Under the pieces are notes generated by a model. The model was not told the origin of the DNA and searched no databases. It saw only the letters and a program-made list of their open reading frames with translations. A program made the translations under genes and the position numbers. Shown here piece after piece: positions 55,263 to 64,000 of a DNA stretch of 64,000 nucleotides. Position 1 is the stretch's first letter; the number at the start of each line of letters is the position of its first letter. Source of the DNA: Streptococcus sp. 68 (GTDB lineage Bacteria > Bacillota > Bacilli > Lactobacillales > Streptococcaceae); NCBI RefSeq assembly GCF_013277415.1, contig NZ_VMMX01000010.1, positions 215,965 to 279,964 on the forward strand, read 5' to 3'.

Positions 55263-55646
55263 TTGGCTAAACCAACACGTAAACGTCGTGTGAAAAAGAA
55301 TATCGAATCTGGTATTGCTCATATTCACGCTACATTTAATAACACTATTGTTATGATTACTGATGTGCATGGTAATGCAATTGCTTGGTCATCAGCTGGT
55401 GCTCTTGGTTTTAAAGGTTCTCGTAAATCTACACCATTCGCTGCTCAAATGGCTTCTGAAGCTGCTGCTAAATCTGCACAAGAACACGGTCTTAAATCAG
55501 TTGAAGTTACTGTAAAAGGTCCAGGTTCTGGTCGTGAGTCAGCTATTCGTGCGCTTGCTGCCGCTGGTCTTGAAGTAACAGCAATTCGTGATGTGACTCC
55601 AGTGCCACACAATGGTGCTCGTCCTCCAAAACGTCGCCGTGTATAA
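55263..55646 (+). CDS. rpsK: 30S ribosomal protein S11
   Basis: This 127-residue protein ([33 protein letters not shown] at the end) starts from the rare codon TTG, with TAGGAGG 8 bases upstream. It is the only TTG start in this superoperon, which may lower its initiation rate. Confidence 0.96.
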
Positions 55647-55688
55647 TCATCGCATTACACTGCTTTTCGTTTAAGAGGGAGTAACTAA

Positions 55689-56624
55689 ATGATCGAGTTT
55701 GAAAAACCAAATATAACAAAAATTGATGAAAATAAAGATTATGGCAAGTTTGTAATCGAACCACTTGAACGTGGCTACGGTACAACTCTTGGTAACTCTC
55801 TTCGTCGTGTACTTCTAGCTTCTCTACCAGGAGCAGCTGTGACATCTATCAACATTGATGGTGTGTTACATGAGTTTGACACAGTTCCAGGTGTTCGTGA
55901 AGACGTGATGCAAATCATTCTGAACATTAAAGGAATTGCAGTGAAATCGTACGTTGAAGACGAAAAAATCATCGAACTGGATGTTGAAGGTCCTGCTGAA
56001 GTAACAGCTGGTGACATTTTGACAGATAGCGATATTGAAATTGTAAATCCAGATCATTATCTCTTTACAATCGGTGAAGGTTCTTCCCTAAAAGCGACTA
56101 TGACTGTTAACAGTGGTCGTGGATATGTACCTGCTGATGAAAATAAAAAGGATAATGCACCAGTTGGAACACTTGCTGTAGATTCTATTTATACACCAGT
56201 TACAAAAGTCAACTATCAAGTGGAACCTGCTCGTGTAGGTAGCAATGATGGATTTGACAAACTAACCCTTGAAATCTTGACAAATGGAACAATTATTCCA
56301 GAAGATGCTTTAGGGCTTTCAGCACGTATTTTGACAGAACATCTTGATTTGTTTACAAATCTTACTGAGATTGCTAAGTCAACTGAAGTGATGAAAGAAG
56401 CTGATACTGAATCTGACGACCGTATTTTGGATCGTACGATTGAGGAACTGGACTTGTCTGTGCGTTCATACAACTGTTTGAAACGTGCCGGTATCAATAC
56501 TGTGCATGATTTGACAGAAAAATCTGAAGCAGAGATGATGAAAGTACGAAATCTTGGACGCAAGAGTTTGGAAGAAGTGAAACTCAAACTCATTGATTTG
56601 GGTCTTGGATTAAAAGATAAATAA
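55689..56624 (+). CDS. rpoA: RNA polymerase alpha subunit
   Basis: This 311-residue protein has an N-terminal assembly domain ([28 protein letters not shown]) and a C-terminal domain ([22 protein letters not shown]) that contacts promoter DNA and activators, including the Spx protein encoded at 29969. Confidence 0.98.
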
Positions 56625-56635
56625 AGGAGGAATAC

Positions 56636-57022
56636 ATGGCTTACCGTAAACTAGGACGCACTAGCTCACAACGTAAAGCAATGCTTCGCGATTTGACAAC
56701 TGACCTTTTGATCAACGAATCAATCGTGACAACTGAAGCTCGTGCTAAAGAAATCCGTAAAACTGTTGAAAAAATGATTACTCTAGGTAAACGTGGTGAT
56801 TTGCATGCACGTCGTCAAGCAGCTGCTTTCGTACGTAATGAAATCGCATCTGAAAACTATGATGAAGCAACTGATAAGTACACTTCTACTACAGCACTTC
56901 AAAAATTGTTCTCAGAAATCGCACCTCGTTATGCTGAACGTAACGGTGGATACACTCGTATCCTTAAAACTGAACCACGTCGTGGTGATGCAGCGCCAAT
57001 GGCGATCATCGAATTAGTATAA
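56636..57022 (+). CDS. rplQ: 50S ribosomal protein L17
   Basis: This 128-residue protein ([20 protein letters not shown]) ends the superoperon. AAAGGAGG precedes ATG. It is followed by a structured RNA element and a strong terminator. Confidence 0.98.
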   Translation: MAYRKLGRTSSQRKAMLRDLTTDLLINESIVTTEARAKEIRKTVEKMITLGKRGDLHARRQAAAFVRNEIASENYDEATDKYTSTTALQKLFSEIAPRYAERNGGYTRILKTEPRRGDAAPMAIIELV

Positions 57023-57034
57023 AATCATCAATTT

Positions 57035-57125
57035 TGTTGAGTGTTATGATGATGGAGTCTTGTGCTCTTAGTCTAGCTCTGGTCTACCGCTAGGATTTCG
57101 GTCCTAGCGGGAACACTCATCATAA
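57035..57125 (+). ncRNA. Candidate L17 downstream element (L17DE) RNA
   Basis: GAGTGTT (near 57039) pairs with AACACTC (near 57112), closing a structure that contains a strong CCGCTAGGA-TTTCGG-TCCTAGCGG hairpin. The L17 downstream element is a published RNA motif found just after rplQ in streptococci and relatives. The position and two-stem layout agree. I could not compare it with the covariance model. Confidence 0.6.
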
Positions 57126-57138
57126 GTTGGGATAGTAG

Positions 57139-57195
57139 ACGCTTGTTTACGAAATTGTTTTTTTCTTAAGAACAACTTCGTAAGCAGGCGTTTTT
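57139..57195 (+). terminator. Terminator of the ribosomal superoperon
   Basis: A 21-bp stem pairs 57139-57159 with 57171-57191 with a few G-T or single mismatches over an 11-base T-rich loop, followed by TTTTTG. Confidence 0.92.
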
Positions 57196-57286
57196 GAGTA
57201 TTTTAGTTAGAATTATGCTATACTATTTGAAAAGAATCCTGTTTAATGTTCAGGTTTCCTATTAAAAGAAGAATTGGAGTTTGCTT

Positions 57287-57553
57287 ATGAAAGCGATTAT
57301 AACTGTTGTTGGTAAAGATAAATCTGGAATTGTTGCAGGTGTTTCTGGTAAAATTGCAGAATTGGGTTTGAATATTGATGATATCTCTCAAACTGTCTTG
57401 GATGAATATTTCACGATGATGGCTGTTGTCTCTAGTGATGAAAAGCAGGATTTTACTTATCTGCGAAATGAGTTTGAAACTTTTGGGCAAACTTTGAATG
57501 TGAAAATCAATATTCAGAGTGCAGCGATTTTCGAAGCTATGTATAATATCTAG
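57287..57553 (+). CDS. ACT domain protein (UPF0237 family)
   Basis: This 88-residue protein is a single ACT domain (MKAIITVVGKDKSGIVAGVSGKIAELGLNIDDISQT), a fold that binds amino acids as a sensor. No catalytic domain is attached. ATG at 57287 is chosen because GGAG is 7 bases upstream; an in-frame TTG at 57281 is too close. The DUF711 gene starts 9 bases after its stop, an association conserved in Firmicutes. The ligand is unknown. Confidence 0.93.
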   Translation: MKAIITVVGKDKSGIVAGVSGKIAELGLNIDDISQTVLDEYFTMMAVVSSDEKQDFTYLRNEFETFGQTLNVKINIQSAAIFEAMYNI

Positions 57554-57562
57554 GAGGTGCAT

Positions 57563-58900
57563 ATGGATATTAGACAAGTTACTGAAACCATTGCTATGAT
57601 TGAGGAGCAAAACTTCGATATCAGAACTATTACCATGGGGATTTCCCTTCTGGACTGTATCGATCCAGATATCAATCGTGCTGCAGAGAAAATTTATCAA
57701 AAGATTACGACCAAGGCGGCTAATTTAGTGACTGTTGGTGATGAAATTGCAGCGGAGTTGGGAATTCCAATCGTTAATAAGCGTGTATCGGTGACACCCA
57801 TTTCTCTGATTGGGGCAGCGACAGATGCGACGGACTACATAGTTCTGGCAAAAGCGCTTGATAAGGCTGCGAAAGAGATTGGTGTGGACTTTATTGGTGG
57901 TTTTTCAGCCTTGGTACAAAAGGGTTATCAAAAGGGAGATGAGATTCTCATCAATTCTATTCCTCGCGCTTTGGCCGAAACGGACAAGGTCTGCTCGTCA
58001 GTCAATATCGGCTCAACCAAATCTGGTATTAATATGACGGCTGTGGCAGATATGGGACGAATTATCAAGGAAACGGCAAATCTGTCTGATATGGGGGCAG
58101 CTAAATTGGTTGTATTTGCTAATGCTGTTGAGGACAATCCGTTTATGGCGGGTGCCTTCCATGGTGTTGGGGAGGCAGATGTTATCATCAATGTCGGAGT
58201 TTCTGGTCCTGGTGTGGTGAAACGTGCCTTGGAAAAAGTTCGTGGACAGAGCTTTGATGTAGTAGCCGAAACCGTTAAGAAGACTGCCTTTAAAATCACT
58301 CGTATCGGTCAATTGGTTGGTCAAATGGCCAGTGAGAGGCTGGGTGTGGAGTTTGGTATTGTGGACTTGAGTTTGGCGCCAACTCCTGCGGTTGGAGATT
58401 CTGTAGCACGTGTCCTTGAGGAAATGGGGCTAGAGACAGTTGGTACGCATGGAACGACGGCTGCCTTGGCTCTCTTGAACGACCAAGTTAAGAAGGGTGG
58501 AGTTATGGCCTGCAACCAAGTCGGTGGTTTGTCTGGTGCCTTTATTCCTGTTTCCGAGGATGAGGGGATGATTGCTGCAGTGCAAAATGGCTCTCTTAAT
58601 TTGGAAAAACTAGAAGCCATGACGGCTATCTGTTCCGTTGGTTTGGATATGATTGCAATTCCGGAGGATACACCTGCTGAAACCATTGCGGCTATGATTG
58701 CAGATGAAGCGGCAATTGGTGTCATTAACATGAAAACAACAGCTGTTCGTATCATTCCAAAAGGAAAAGAAGGCGATATGATTGAGTTTGGTGGCCTATT
58801 AGGTACGGCTCCAGTAATGAAAGTCAATAGAGCTTCGTCTGTTGATTTCATCTCTCGCGGTGGACAAATCCCAGCACCAATTCATAGTTTTAAAAATTAA
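57563..58900 (+). CDS. PFL family protein (DUF711/UPF0210)
   Basis: This 445-residue cytosolic protein belongs to DUF711, distantly related in fold to the pyruvate formate-lyase family. It has no glycyl-radical motif, so radical chemistry is not expected. Conserved stretches are [40 protein letters not shown] and [23 protein letters not shown]. The ATG follows GGAGG by 6 bases. Cotranscription with the ACT gene suggests amino-acid linked regulation; the reaction is unknown. Confidence 0.92.
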   Translation: MDIRQVTETIAMIEEQNFDIRTITMGISLLDCIDPDINRAAEKIYQKITTKAANLVTVGDEIAAELGIPIVNKRVSVTPISLIGAATDATDYIVLAKALDKAAKEIGVDFIGGFSALVQKGYQKGDEILINSIPRALAETDKVCSSVNIGSTKSGINMTAVADMGRIIKETANLSDMGAAKLVVFANAVEDNPFMAGAFHGVGEADVIINVGVSGPGVVKRALEKVRGQSFDVVAETVKKTAFKITRIGQLVGQMASERLGVEFGIVDLSLAPTPAVGDSVARVLEEMGLETVGTHGTTAALALLNDQVKKGGVMACNQVGGLSGAFIPVSEDEGMIAAVQNGSLNLEKLEAMTAICSVGLDMIAIPEDTPAETIAAMIADEAAIGVINMKTTAVRIIPKGKEGDMIEFGGLLGTAPVMKVNRASSVDFISRGGQIPAPIHSFKN

Positions 58901-58916
58901 GAAAATAGGAGAAAAT

Positions 58917-58954
58917 TTTAAGCTCTATTTAAGGTTGGATGTGTATACTATAAT
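58917..58954 (+). promoter_or_regulatory. CiaR-binding repeat and promoter of a csRNA
   Basis: TTTAAG (58917-58922), five bases (CTCTA), TTTAAG (58928-58933) is an exact match to the CiaR direct-repeat site NTTTAAG-N5-WTTTAAG. It is followed by TATACTATAAT at 58944-58954 as -10. Confidence 0.88.
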
Positions 58955-58955
58955 C

Positions 58956-59105
58956 ATTAAATAAAGACCTCCTAATATTATTTGAAACAGATAATACTGA
59001 TTTAGTTTGAATTTGATTTTCATCTAATATCTTTATTTAATAGAACTCCTAAACTTTTTCATAATAATCTCCTGCAAAAGTCGCCTGTATGGGTGGCTTT
59101 TGTTT
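58956..59105 (+). ncRNA. Cia-dependent small RNA (csRNA family)
   Basis: A transcript of about 145-150 bases would begin just after the CiaR promoter and end at the terminator 59076-59105. ATTAAATAAAGA (58956-58967) pairs perfectly with TCTTTATTTAAT (59030-59041), closing the 5' domain. CTCCT motifs complementary to ribosome-binding sites occur at about 58968 (CCTCCT), 59045 (ACTCCT) and 59068 (TCTCCT). csRNAs base-pair with the translation-start regions of competence and metabolic mRNAs. No ORF is seen. Confidence 0.82.
59076..59105 (+). terminator. Terminator of the csRNA
   Basis: AAAAGTCGCC pairs with GGTGGCTTTT (two G-T pairs) over TGTATG, followed by TGTTTT. Confidence 0.85.
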
Positions 59106-59117
59106 TATCATCCATGA

Positions 59118-59123
59118 TATAAT
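59118..59123 (+). promoter_or_regulatory. -10 hexamer before the phosphoglycerate-mutase family gene
   Basis: TATAAT at 59118-59123, 22 bases before the start codon and directly after the csRNA terminator. The -35 is poor. Confidence 0.5.
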
Positions 59124-59145
59124 AGAAGCAAACGGAGGACGGAAA

Positions 59146-59838
59146 ATGGTAAAAGTACGATTGTATTTGGTACGTCATGGCAAGACCATGTTTAACACGA
59201 TTGGTCGCGCGCAAGGTTGGAGCGACACTCCCTTAACAGCTGAAGGTGAGCGAGGGATTCAAGAATTAGGAATCGGTTTGCGAGAATCTGGTTTGCAGTT
59301 TGAGCGCGCTTATTCCAGTGATTCTGGCCGCACCATTCAGACAATGGGAATTATCCTTGATGAACTTGGTTTGCAGGAAAAAATCCCTTATCGAATGGAC
59401 AAGCGGATCAGAGAATGGTGTTTTGGTAGCTTTGACGGAGCTTATGATGGTGATCTTTTCATGGGCATTATTCCTCGTATCTTTAATGTGGACCACGTTC
59501 ACCAATTGTCTTATGCTGAACTGGCTGAGGGTTTGGTAGAGGTCGATACAGCTGGTTGGGCTGAAGGCTGGGAAAAACTCAGTGGCCGAATCAAGGAAGG
59601 TTTTGAAGCAATTGCCAAAGAAATGGAAGAACAAGGTGGGGGCAATGCCCTCGTTGTCAGCCACGGAATGACTATTGGAACCATTGTTTATCTGATCAAT
59701 GGTATGCATCCACATGGTCTTGATAATGGTAGCGTGACGATCCTTGAATATGAGGACGGCCAGTTTAGCGTAGAAGTTGTCGGCGACCGTAGTTACCGGG
59801 AACTAGGACGTGAGAAGATGGAGGAAGCCTCTATTTAA
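59146..59838 (+). CDS. Histidine phosphatase / phosphoglycerate mutase family protein
   Basis: This 230-residue enzyme belongs to the histidine phosphatase superfamily. The motif LVRHGKTMFN holds the phosphorylated His near residue 9, YSSDSGRTIQT follows, and the second His is in VVSHGMTIG. It is more like the broad phosphatase branch than the glycolytic mutase. The start at 59146 follows GGAGG; an upstream in-frame stretch overlaps the csRNA terminator. Substrate unknown. Confidence 0.87.
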   Translation: MVKVRLYLVRHGKTMFNTIGRAQGWSDTPLTAEGERGIQELGIGLRESGLQFERAYSSDSGRTIQTMGIILDELGLQEKIPYRMDKRIREWCFGSFDGAYDGDLFMGIIPRIFNVDHVHQLSYAELAEGLVEVDTAGWAEGWEKLSGRIKEGFEAIAKEMEEQGGGNALVVSHGMTIGTIVYLINGMHPHGLDNGSVTILEYEDGQFSVEVVGDRSYRELGREKMEEASI

Positions 59839-59892
59839 TCAGTTTAGACTTGCTTGCTCTGAACTAGGGATTTGATAAGAATATCAAGATAA

Positions 59893-59930
59893 GAAAAAAC
59901 AGCCGAGGGTAATCCTTTCGGCTGTTTTTG
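59893..59930. terminator. Bidirectional terminator
   Basis: AAAAACAGCCGA (59895-59906) pairs with TCGGCTGTTTTT (59918-59929). It ends both the mutase-family gene and the leftward ABC transporter operon. Confidence 0.92.
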
Positions 59931-59940
59931 ATGGGGAAAA

Positions 59941-61599
59941 CTAAAGTGTAATGCTGTTGCTTTTAGAGATTTTCATGAACAAGAGCAAGGAACCTACTGT
60001 TAGAACAGTCAGGATAGTTGACAAGGCTGCGGCTACACCGTAATTTCCTCTGAGAACTTCTGTATAAATGGCTACAGTCATTGTTCTTGTTTTGACATTG
60101 TAGAGGAGGATAGAAGTAGAGAGTTCTGAAATCATTGTGACCCAAGATAAGATGGCTCCAGAAATAATACCAGATAGCATCATTGGAGTTGTAATCTTGG
60201 CAAAGGTATTGAGACGGCTACTTCCTAAGCTTTCAGCGGCTTCTTCAATACTTGGTGCTATTTGTTGCAAGCTAGCAACAGATGAACGAATAGTATAAGG
60301 TAATCTTCTGACAGATAGAGACATAATCAAGATGAAAGCAGTCCCTGTAATCATAAGAAATCCACTTCCAAATAGACCAGTATTGAAGGAAGAAATGAAG
60401 GCAATCCCTAGAACGGTTCCTGGTACAATATAAGGAACCATACTGAGGCTGTCAATTAAGTTTGTAAACAAATTCCGTTTTCTAACGGCTAGGTAGGAGA
60501 TAAATGTTGCGAATAGGACAACTAGGACTAAGGCAATCAAAGGGATACGAATGGTATTGAAAATAGCAGAGCCCATACGATTGAAAGCTACCTTGTAACT
60601 GTTTAGAGAATAACCTTTGACAAATACCATACCTGATGTTTTTAGGAAAGAGGTATAAATTAAGTAGATTTGAGGTAAAACAGAGATAAAGATAATTCCG
60701 TAAACTGTTGCATAAATGGCAGCCATTTTTCCTTTTGTAGTTTTTTTAGGCTCAATTGGATGGAGCGAATTCATGCTGAAACTGTAGCGGTTTGCAATGT
60801 GTTTTTGGATAAGGAAAATTGCCAAGGCAATGATAATCGCCATAATGGCTAAAGCAGATGCAAAAGCAGAATTTCCTCCAACTTCGCTAATGAATTGGGT
60901 ATAAATCAAGACGGGGAAAGTCCGATATCCTTCACCAATTAACATAGGCGTTCCAAAGTCTGAGAATGCTCTCATAAATACAAGTAGGGCAGCAGCTAGT
61001 AAGGTTGGAACTAGGAGAGGTAAAACAACCGTTACGATACGCTTAAATCCGAAGGACCCCATGCTTTCAGCAGCTTCAAGTAGAGAATTGTCAATACTTT
61101 TCATTGTCCCAGCAACGTATAGAAATACCAGTGGGAATAGTTGCAGAGTAAAGACAAGTACAATTCCTTTGAATCCATAAATATCGATAGCTGGAAGATG
61201 AAGGGTATTTGTCAGGAATTTAGTAATGACCCCATTTCGTCCCAGCAAGAGAATCCAGGAGTAGGCTCCCACGAAAGGAGCTGACATGGAAGCAATGATA
61301 ATCAATATTTGTAGAAATTTCTTCCCCTTGAAGTCATACATAGAGAAGAGATAAGCTAATAGGGTTCCTACAACTAAGGAAGTGACAGTAGCGGTAATGG
61401 AAACCTTGAAACTGTTGACAAGTGTCTCAGAGTAGTAGGCTTTACTAAAGAAAGTGACAAAATTAGCTAGTGAAAATTGTCCCTCATGTATGAGTGCTTG
61501 CTTGAGCACGGTAACGATAGGATAAACGAGAAAGACAAGATAGGTAAGAAAGATGAAGAAAGAGGAGGCTGTCCAAATATTTAGTTTTTTACGTTCCAT
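59941..61599 (-). CDS. ABC transporter permease, FbpB/AfuB type (fused double permease)
   Basis: This 552-residue protein has 12 predicted membrane helices in two homologous halves, each with an EAA coupling loop (LLEAAESMGSFGFKRI and IEEAAESLGSSRLNTF). The family is that of ferric-iron or sugar-phosphate importers. It is the last gene of a three-gene leftward operon; its start overlaps the ATPase gene by 11 bases. In pneumococcus this operon has been called Pit (iron uptake). Confidence 0.92.
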   Translation of the reverse strand: MERKKLNIWTASSFFIFLTYLVFLVYPIVTVLKQALIHEGQFSLANFVTFFSKAYYSETLVNSFKVSITATVTSLVVGTLLAYLFSMYDFKGKKFLQILIIIASMSAPFVGAYSWILLLGRNGVITKFLTNTLHLPAIDIYGFKGIVLVFTLQLFPLVFLYVAGTMKSIDNSLLEAAESMGSFGFKRIVTVVLPLLVPTLLAAALLVFMRAFSDFGTPMLIGEGYRTFPVLIYTQFISEVGGNSAFASALAIMAIIIALAIFLIQKHIANRYSFSMNSLHPIEPKKTTKGKMAAIYATVYGIIFISVLPQIYLIYTSFLKTSGMVFVKGYSLNSYKVAFNRMGSAIFNTIRIPLIALVLVVLFATFISYLAVRKRNLFTNLIDSLSMVPYIVPGTVLGIAFISSFNTGLFGSGFLMITGTAFILIMSLSVRRLPYTIRSSVASLQQIAPSIEEAAESLGSSRLNTFAKITTPMMLSGIISGAILSWVTMISELSTSILLYNVKTRTMTVAIYTEVLRGNYGVAAALSTILTVLTVGSLLLFMKISKSNSITL

Positions 61600-62680
61600 G
61601 GTTGACTCCTTTTATCAGGTTTTGCGAACCATCTGCAGAAAAGACGTTTAATTTTTGAGTATTGATTCGTAGACGAATACGATCGCCTTTTTGTAGATCT
61701 TCTTCAAAAGTTGATTCTTCGCTAACTTGAATTTTTGAGGCAAAGCCTGTCTCGATGAAATATTCAGTATTTAGTCCAAGATAGACGCTATCGCTAATAG
61801 TTCCTTCAATATCTCCAGATTCATCTTTGATAAACTCTTCAGGACGAATGCTTACATGAATAGCTTGTGCCTCAGCCTGATCAAGAGCTGGCATTCGAAG
61901 AGCATAGCCATCTGAAAAGACTATATAAGCGCCGTCGCTCCGTTTTTCAAGAGTGGCAGGGATAATATTTGTGCGTCCGATAAAGGTTGCTACAAACTCA
62001 TTAGCTGGTTTATGATAGAGTTCTTTTGGCCGACCGATTTGTTGGATGACTCCGTCTTTCATAACAGCAATTTGGTCTGAAATAGCCATGGCTTCTTCTT
62101 GGTCATGGGTTACATAGACGGTTGTAATTCCCACTTCGTGTTGGATTTCTCGAATGGCTTGACGCATATCCAAGCGAAGTTTGGCATCTAGGTTACTAAG
62201 TGGCTCGTCCATGAGGAGAACACTTGGATTAACGGCTAAGGCGCGTGCCAAGGCGACACGTTGTTGTTGTCCACCACTGAGTTTATCGGGCTTCCGATCC
62301 GCATATTGAGCAATTTGCATGAGTTCAAGATACTTGTTGGTCTGTTGAATCAATTCTTCTTTTGGGACCTTCTTTTGCTTAAGACCAAAAGCAACATTGT
62401 CTCGGACAGTCAAATGTGGGAAAATAGCGTAGTTTTGGAAAACCATGCCGATATTGCGTTTGCTGGGTTCCATATTATTGATTTTTGTATCATCGAAGTA
62501 AAATTCTCCACCTTCGATACTGTTGAAACCTGCAATCATACGAAGAAGGGTCGTTTTCCCACATCCTGAAGGTCCAAGAAGGGTAAAGAGACTTCCTTTT
62601 GGAATTGTAATGTTCAAATTCTCAATAACAGGGACATCGTGGTAGATTTTTTTGGCGTTAATAATTTTGATCTCACTCAT
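61589..62680 (-). CDS. ABC transporter ATP-binding protein, FbpC/AfuC type
   Basis: This 363-residue ATPase has Walker [10 protein letters not shown] (about 37-45), signature LSGGQQQR (about 135-142), Walker [17 protein letters not shown], and a C-terminal TOBE regulatory domain (about 240-355). It resembles the CUT1/Fbp class. It follows the binding protein gene by 12 bases and overlaps the permease gene. Confidence 0.94.
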   Translation of the reverse strand: MSEIKIINAKKIYHDVPVIENLNITIPKGSLFTLLGPSGCGKTTLLRMIAGFNSIEGGEFYFDDTKINNMEPSKRNIGMVFQNYAIFPHLTVRDNVAFGLKQKKVPKEELIQQTNKYLELMQIAQYADRKPDKLSGGQQQRVALARALAVNPSVLLMDEPLSNLDAKLRLDMRQAIREIQHEVGITTVYVTHDQEEAMAISDQIAVMKDGVIQQIGRPKELYHKPANEFVATFIGRTNIIPATLEKRSDGAYIVFSDGYALRMPALDQAEAQAIHVSIRPEEFIKDESGDIEGTISDSVYLGLNTEYFIETGFASKIQVSEESTFEEDLQKGDRIRLRINTQKLNVFSADGSQNLIKGVNHGT

Positions 62681-62692
62681 AGTGAACCTCTT

Positions 62693-63739
62693 TTACTGTT
62701 TAGATTGGATATCTGTAAAGACTTCGTTGTATTTCTTAACAATATCTGATTTATTCTTGATGACATAATCATAATCTTCAGTGAGTGTTTTGATTTTGTC
62801 AATTGGTTTCATATTTTCACTTGTTTTAGCATTTTTACGAACAGGACGGTTAGTAGTAGTTGTACCAAGTGTATCTTGTACTTCTTGAGAAATAATAAAA
62901 TCGATAAATTTCTTGGCATTTTCCATATTTTTCGCTTTTTTAACGATAGCAGCACTAGCAGGTAGGAAGACGGTTCCTTCTTTTGGATAGACTACCTTGA
63001 TATTAGCCCCGTCATTTAAGAGTTTAACTGCTGGATCTTCATAAGAGAGACCAACAGCCATTTCTCCGTCAGCGACTGCTTTATAGACACCAGATGAGCT
63101 TGATCCGATTTTACCATCAATAAGTGTGAAGAGATCTTTTACATAAGACCATGCTTTATCGTCTTTGTAACCACCTTGAGCTTGTAGCATATTTGTTAAT
63201 TGAGCAAAGGCGCTAGAAGAGTTTGCTGGGTCAGCAGTTGCGATTTTTCCTTTTAGTTCAGGTTTGAGAAGGTCGCTATATCCTTCAATGTTCATGCCTT
63301 TCGTTAAATCAGGATTGACGATTAAAACACTACCATCTAGTGTATAAGGAGTAGAGTAGCCAGTTGTGTTTTGATATTCTTTGATAACATTATCATTTTC
63401 TTTTGAAGTATAGTTTTCAAAGAGTTCTCCGTGGGTAGCATATTGTGTGTAAGAACCACCAAAGATAACATCGGCCACAGGAGCTTCTTTTTCTGATTCT
63501 AGTTTTTTGAAAAGTTCTCCAGTACCAGCTTGAATCAGTTCTACTTTGATACCATATTTTTCTTCAAAGGCAGGAATAGTTGCTCCAATTAAGCCCTCTG
63601 AGTTTGGTGAATAAACGACTAGCGAACCACCGTCTTCTTTATCAGATGAACCGCCATCGGCAGATTCATTAGAAGAACAAGCAGCAAGACCAAAAAGAGC
63701 TAGTCCGCAAGCAGCATAATACATCCATTTCTTTTTCAT
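62693..63739 (-). CDS. ABC transporter substrate-binding lipoprotein, FbpA/AfuA-like
   Basis: This 348-residue exported lipoprotein has a signal peptide ending in LAAC (Cys21) and a Ser/Gly/Asp-rich linker before the binding fold (LVVYSPNSEGLIGATIPAFEEKYGIKVE). It is usually annotated as ferric-iron binding. In true FbpA the NNYYW region provides two adjacent tyrosines for iron; the corresponding place here reads MAVGLSYEDPA, with a single Tyr, as in AfuA, which binds hexose-6-phosphate. The ligand may therefore not be iron. It is the first gene of the operon, with GGAGG on the minus strand before ATG and a cre-like site upstream. Confidence 0.88.
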   Translation of the reverse strand: MKKKWMYYAACGLALFGLAACSSNESADGGSSDKEDGGSLVVYSPNSEGLIGATIPAFEEKYGIKVELIQAGTGELFKKLESEKEAPVADVIFGGSYTQYATHGELFENYTSKENDNVIKEYQNTTGYSTPYTLDGSVLIVNPDLTKGMNIEGYSDLLKPELKGKIATADPANSSSAFAQLTNMLQAQGGYKDDKAWSYVKDLFTLIDGKIGSSSSGVYKAVADGEMAVGLSYEDPAVKLLNDGANIKVVYPKEGTVFLPASAAIVKKAKNMENAKKFIDFIISQEVQDTLGTTTTNRPVRKNAKTSENMKPIDKIKTLTEDYDYVIKNKSDIVKKYNEVFTDIQSKQ

Positions 63740-63782
63740 GATGGATACCTCCGTTGTGTTATTTAAGTTTATTTTAAAACAA

Positions 63783-63796
63783 TGTAAGCGTTTTTA
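63783..63796. promoter_or_regulatory. Candidate cre (CcpA site) upstream of the ABC operon
   Basis: TGTAAGCGTTTTTA agrees at all but one position with TGWAANCGNTNWCA. It lies about 45 bases upstream of the binding-protein start, between that start and the likely promoter region, where CcpA would repress. Confidence 0.6.
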
Positions 63797-63831
63797 AAAC
63801 CGACAATTCTATTCTATTAGAGTAAAATTCT

Positions 63832-63867
63832 CTACAAAAAGAAGAATAGCTTATTTTACTATTCTTC
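63832..63867 (-). terminator. Terminator of the AraC-type gene
   Basis: On the minus strand GAAGAATAG pairs with CTATTCTTC and is followed by TTTTT. The 5' arm overlaps the last codons of the regulator gene. Confidence 0.85.
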
Positions 63868-64000
63868 CGAGTGATTTCAATTCCTTTGGGGAAATATGGA
63901 GATACTTTTTAAATACTTTAGCAAAATATTTATAGTCTGAAAATCCAACTTGATCAGAGATGTCGCTTAGAGGGGAGTTGGGAGATTCAGCCATTTTATC
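63851..64000 (-). CDS. AraC-family DNA-binding domain, C-terminal end (cut by window edge)
   Basis: The last 49 codons of a leftward gene are visible. They encode the second AraC helix-turn-helix (ISDQVGFSDYKYFAKVFKKYLHISPKEL), ending GRIVK. The rest lies outside the window, so it is unknown whether it is a YesN-type response regulator or a simple AraC protein. It lies upstream of, and in the same direction as, the ABC transporter operon and probably controls it. Confidence 0.82.
   Translation of the reverse strand, partial: DKMAESPNSPLSDISDQVGFSDYKYFAKVFKKYLHISPKELKSLGRIVK

Overview
The window is ordinary low-GC Streptococcus chromosome of the Mitis group, most like S. pneumoniae, S. mitis or S. 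pseudopneumoniae. This rests on the gene order (metQ-M20 peptidase-metNI, TCS07-type yesL/kinase/regulator, mutL-ruvA-tag, uvrA-pepP, spx-ireB-ruvX, nrdD-nrdG, a complete S10-spc-alpha ribosomal operon), on BOX repeats (one partial and three near-complete), on a ComX-type box, and on a CiaR-type small RNA. No rRNA, tRNA, CRISPR array, prophage or intact insertion sequence was seen. Statements about what other strains carry come from memory and were not checked.

Layout. 1-5.2 kb: an amino-acid binding lipoprotein, then the methionine ABC transporter under a perfect MET-box. 5.2-8.1 kb: an AT-rich insertion (Rgg-type regulator plus MFS efflux protein) bounded by a second, broken copy of the metI 3' end that itself carries a BOX element. 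8.1-16.1 kb: ECF substrate component, YesL/histidine kinase/response regulator, small membrane protein, nrdI, an Nramp-like transporter without the usual metal motif, and a LytTR/DUF3021 pair. 16.3-22.8 kb: DNA repair (mutL, ruvA, tag), then a leftward block (SemiSWEET, S66 peptidase, DUF1129, corA). 22.8-31.8 kb: uvrA-pepP, a Mg2+ transport ATPase with an elaborate leader, spx, a lipoprotein, ireB-ruvX-DUF1292. 32.1-41.9 kb: folC behind a repetitive structured leader, a lipoprotein, cls, a small competence-type gene, a membrane protein, and anaerobic ribonucleotide reductase. 42-57.2 kb: the ribosomal superoperon with secY, adk, infA and rpoA, carrying several hairpin-type intergenic repeats and a BOX. 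57.3-64 kb: ACT protein and DUF711 protein, a csRNA candidate, a phosphoglycerate-mutase family protein, an ABC transporter usually called ferric-iron, and the end of an AraC-type regulator.

The most interesting signal is the 400-base leader of mgtA (26770-27172). A consensus promoter is followed by an M-box (ykoK) Mg2+ riboswitch, then an intrinsic terminator, then a 23-codon leader ORF with a good ribosome-binding site and an acidic/proline-rich start. The leader ORF overlaps the 5' arm of an 18-bp hairpin whose 3' arm can instead pair with the mgtA ribosome-binding site. This looks like a two-stage Mg2+ switch: transcription termination by the riboswitch, then translation control by a leader peptide analogous to, but unrelated in sequence to, enterobacterial MgtL.

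Other points worth a second look are the metI-flanked rgg/MFS cassette, the csRNA candidate with its long closing stem and repeated anti-Shine-Dalgarno motifs, the NrdR-box inverted repeat that could also serve as a terminator, the hairpin repeats in the ribosomal operon, and the 'iron' binding protein that appears to lack the tyrosine pair of ferric-binding proteins.
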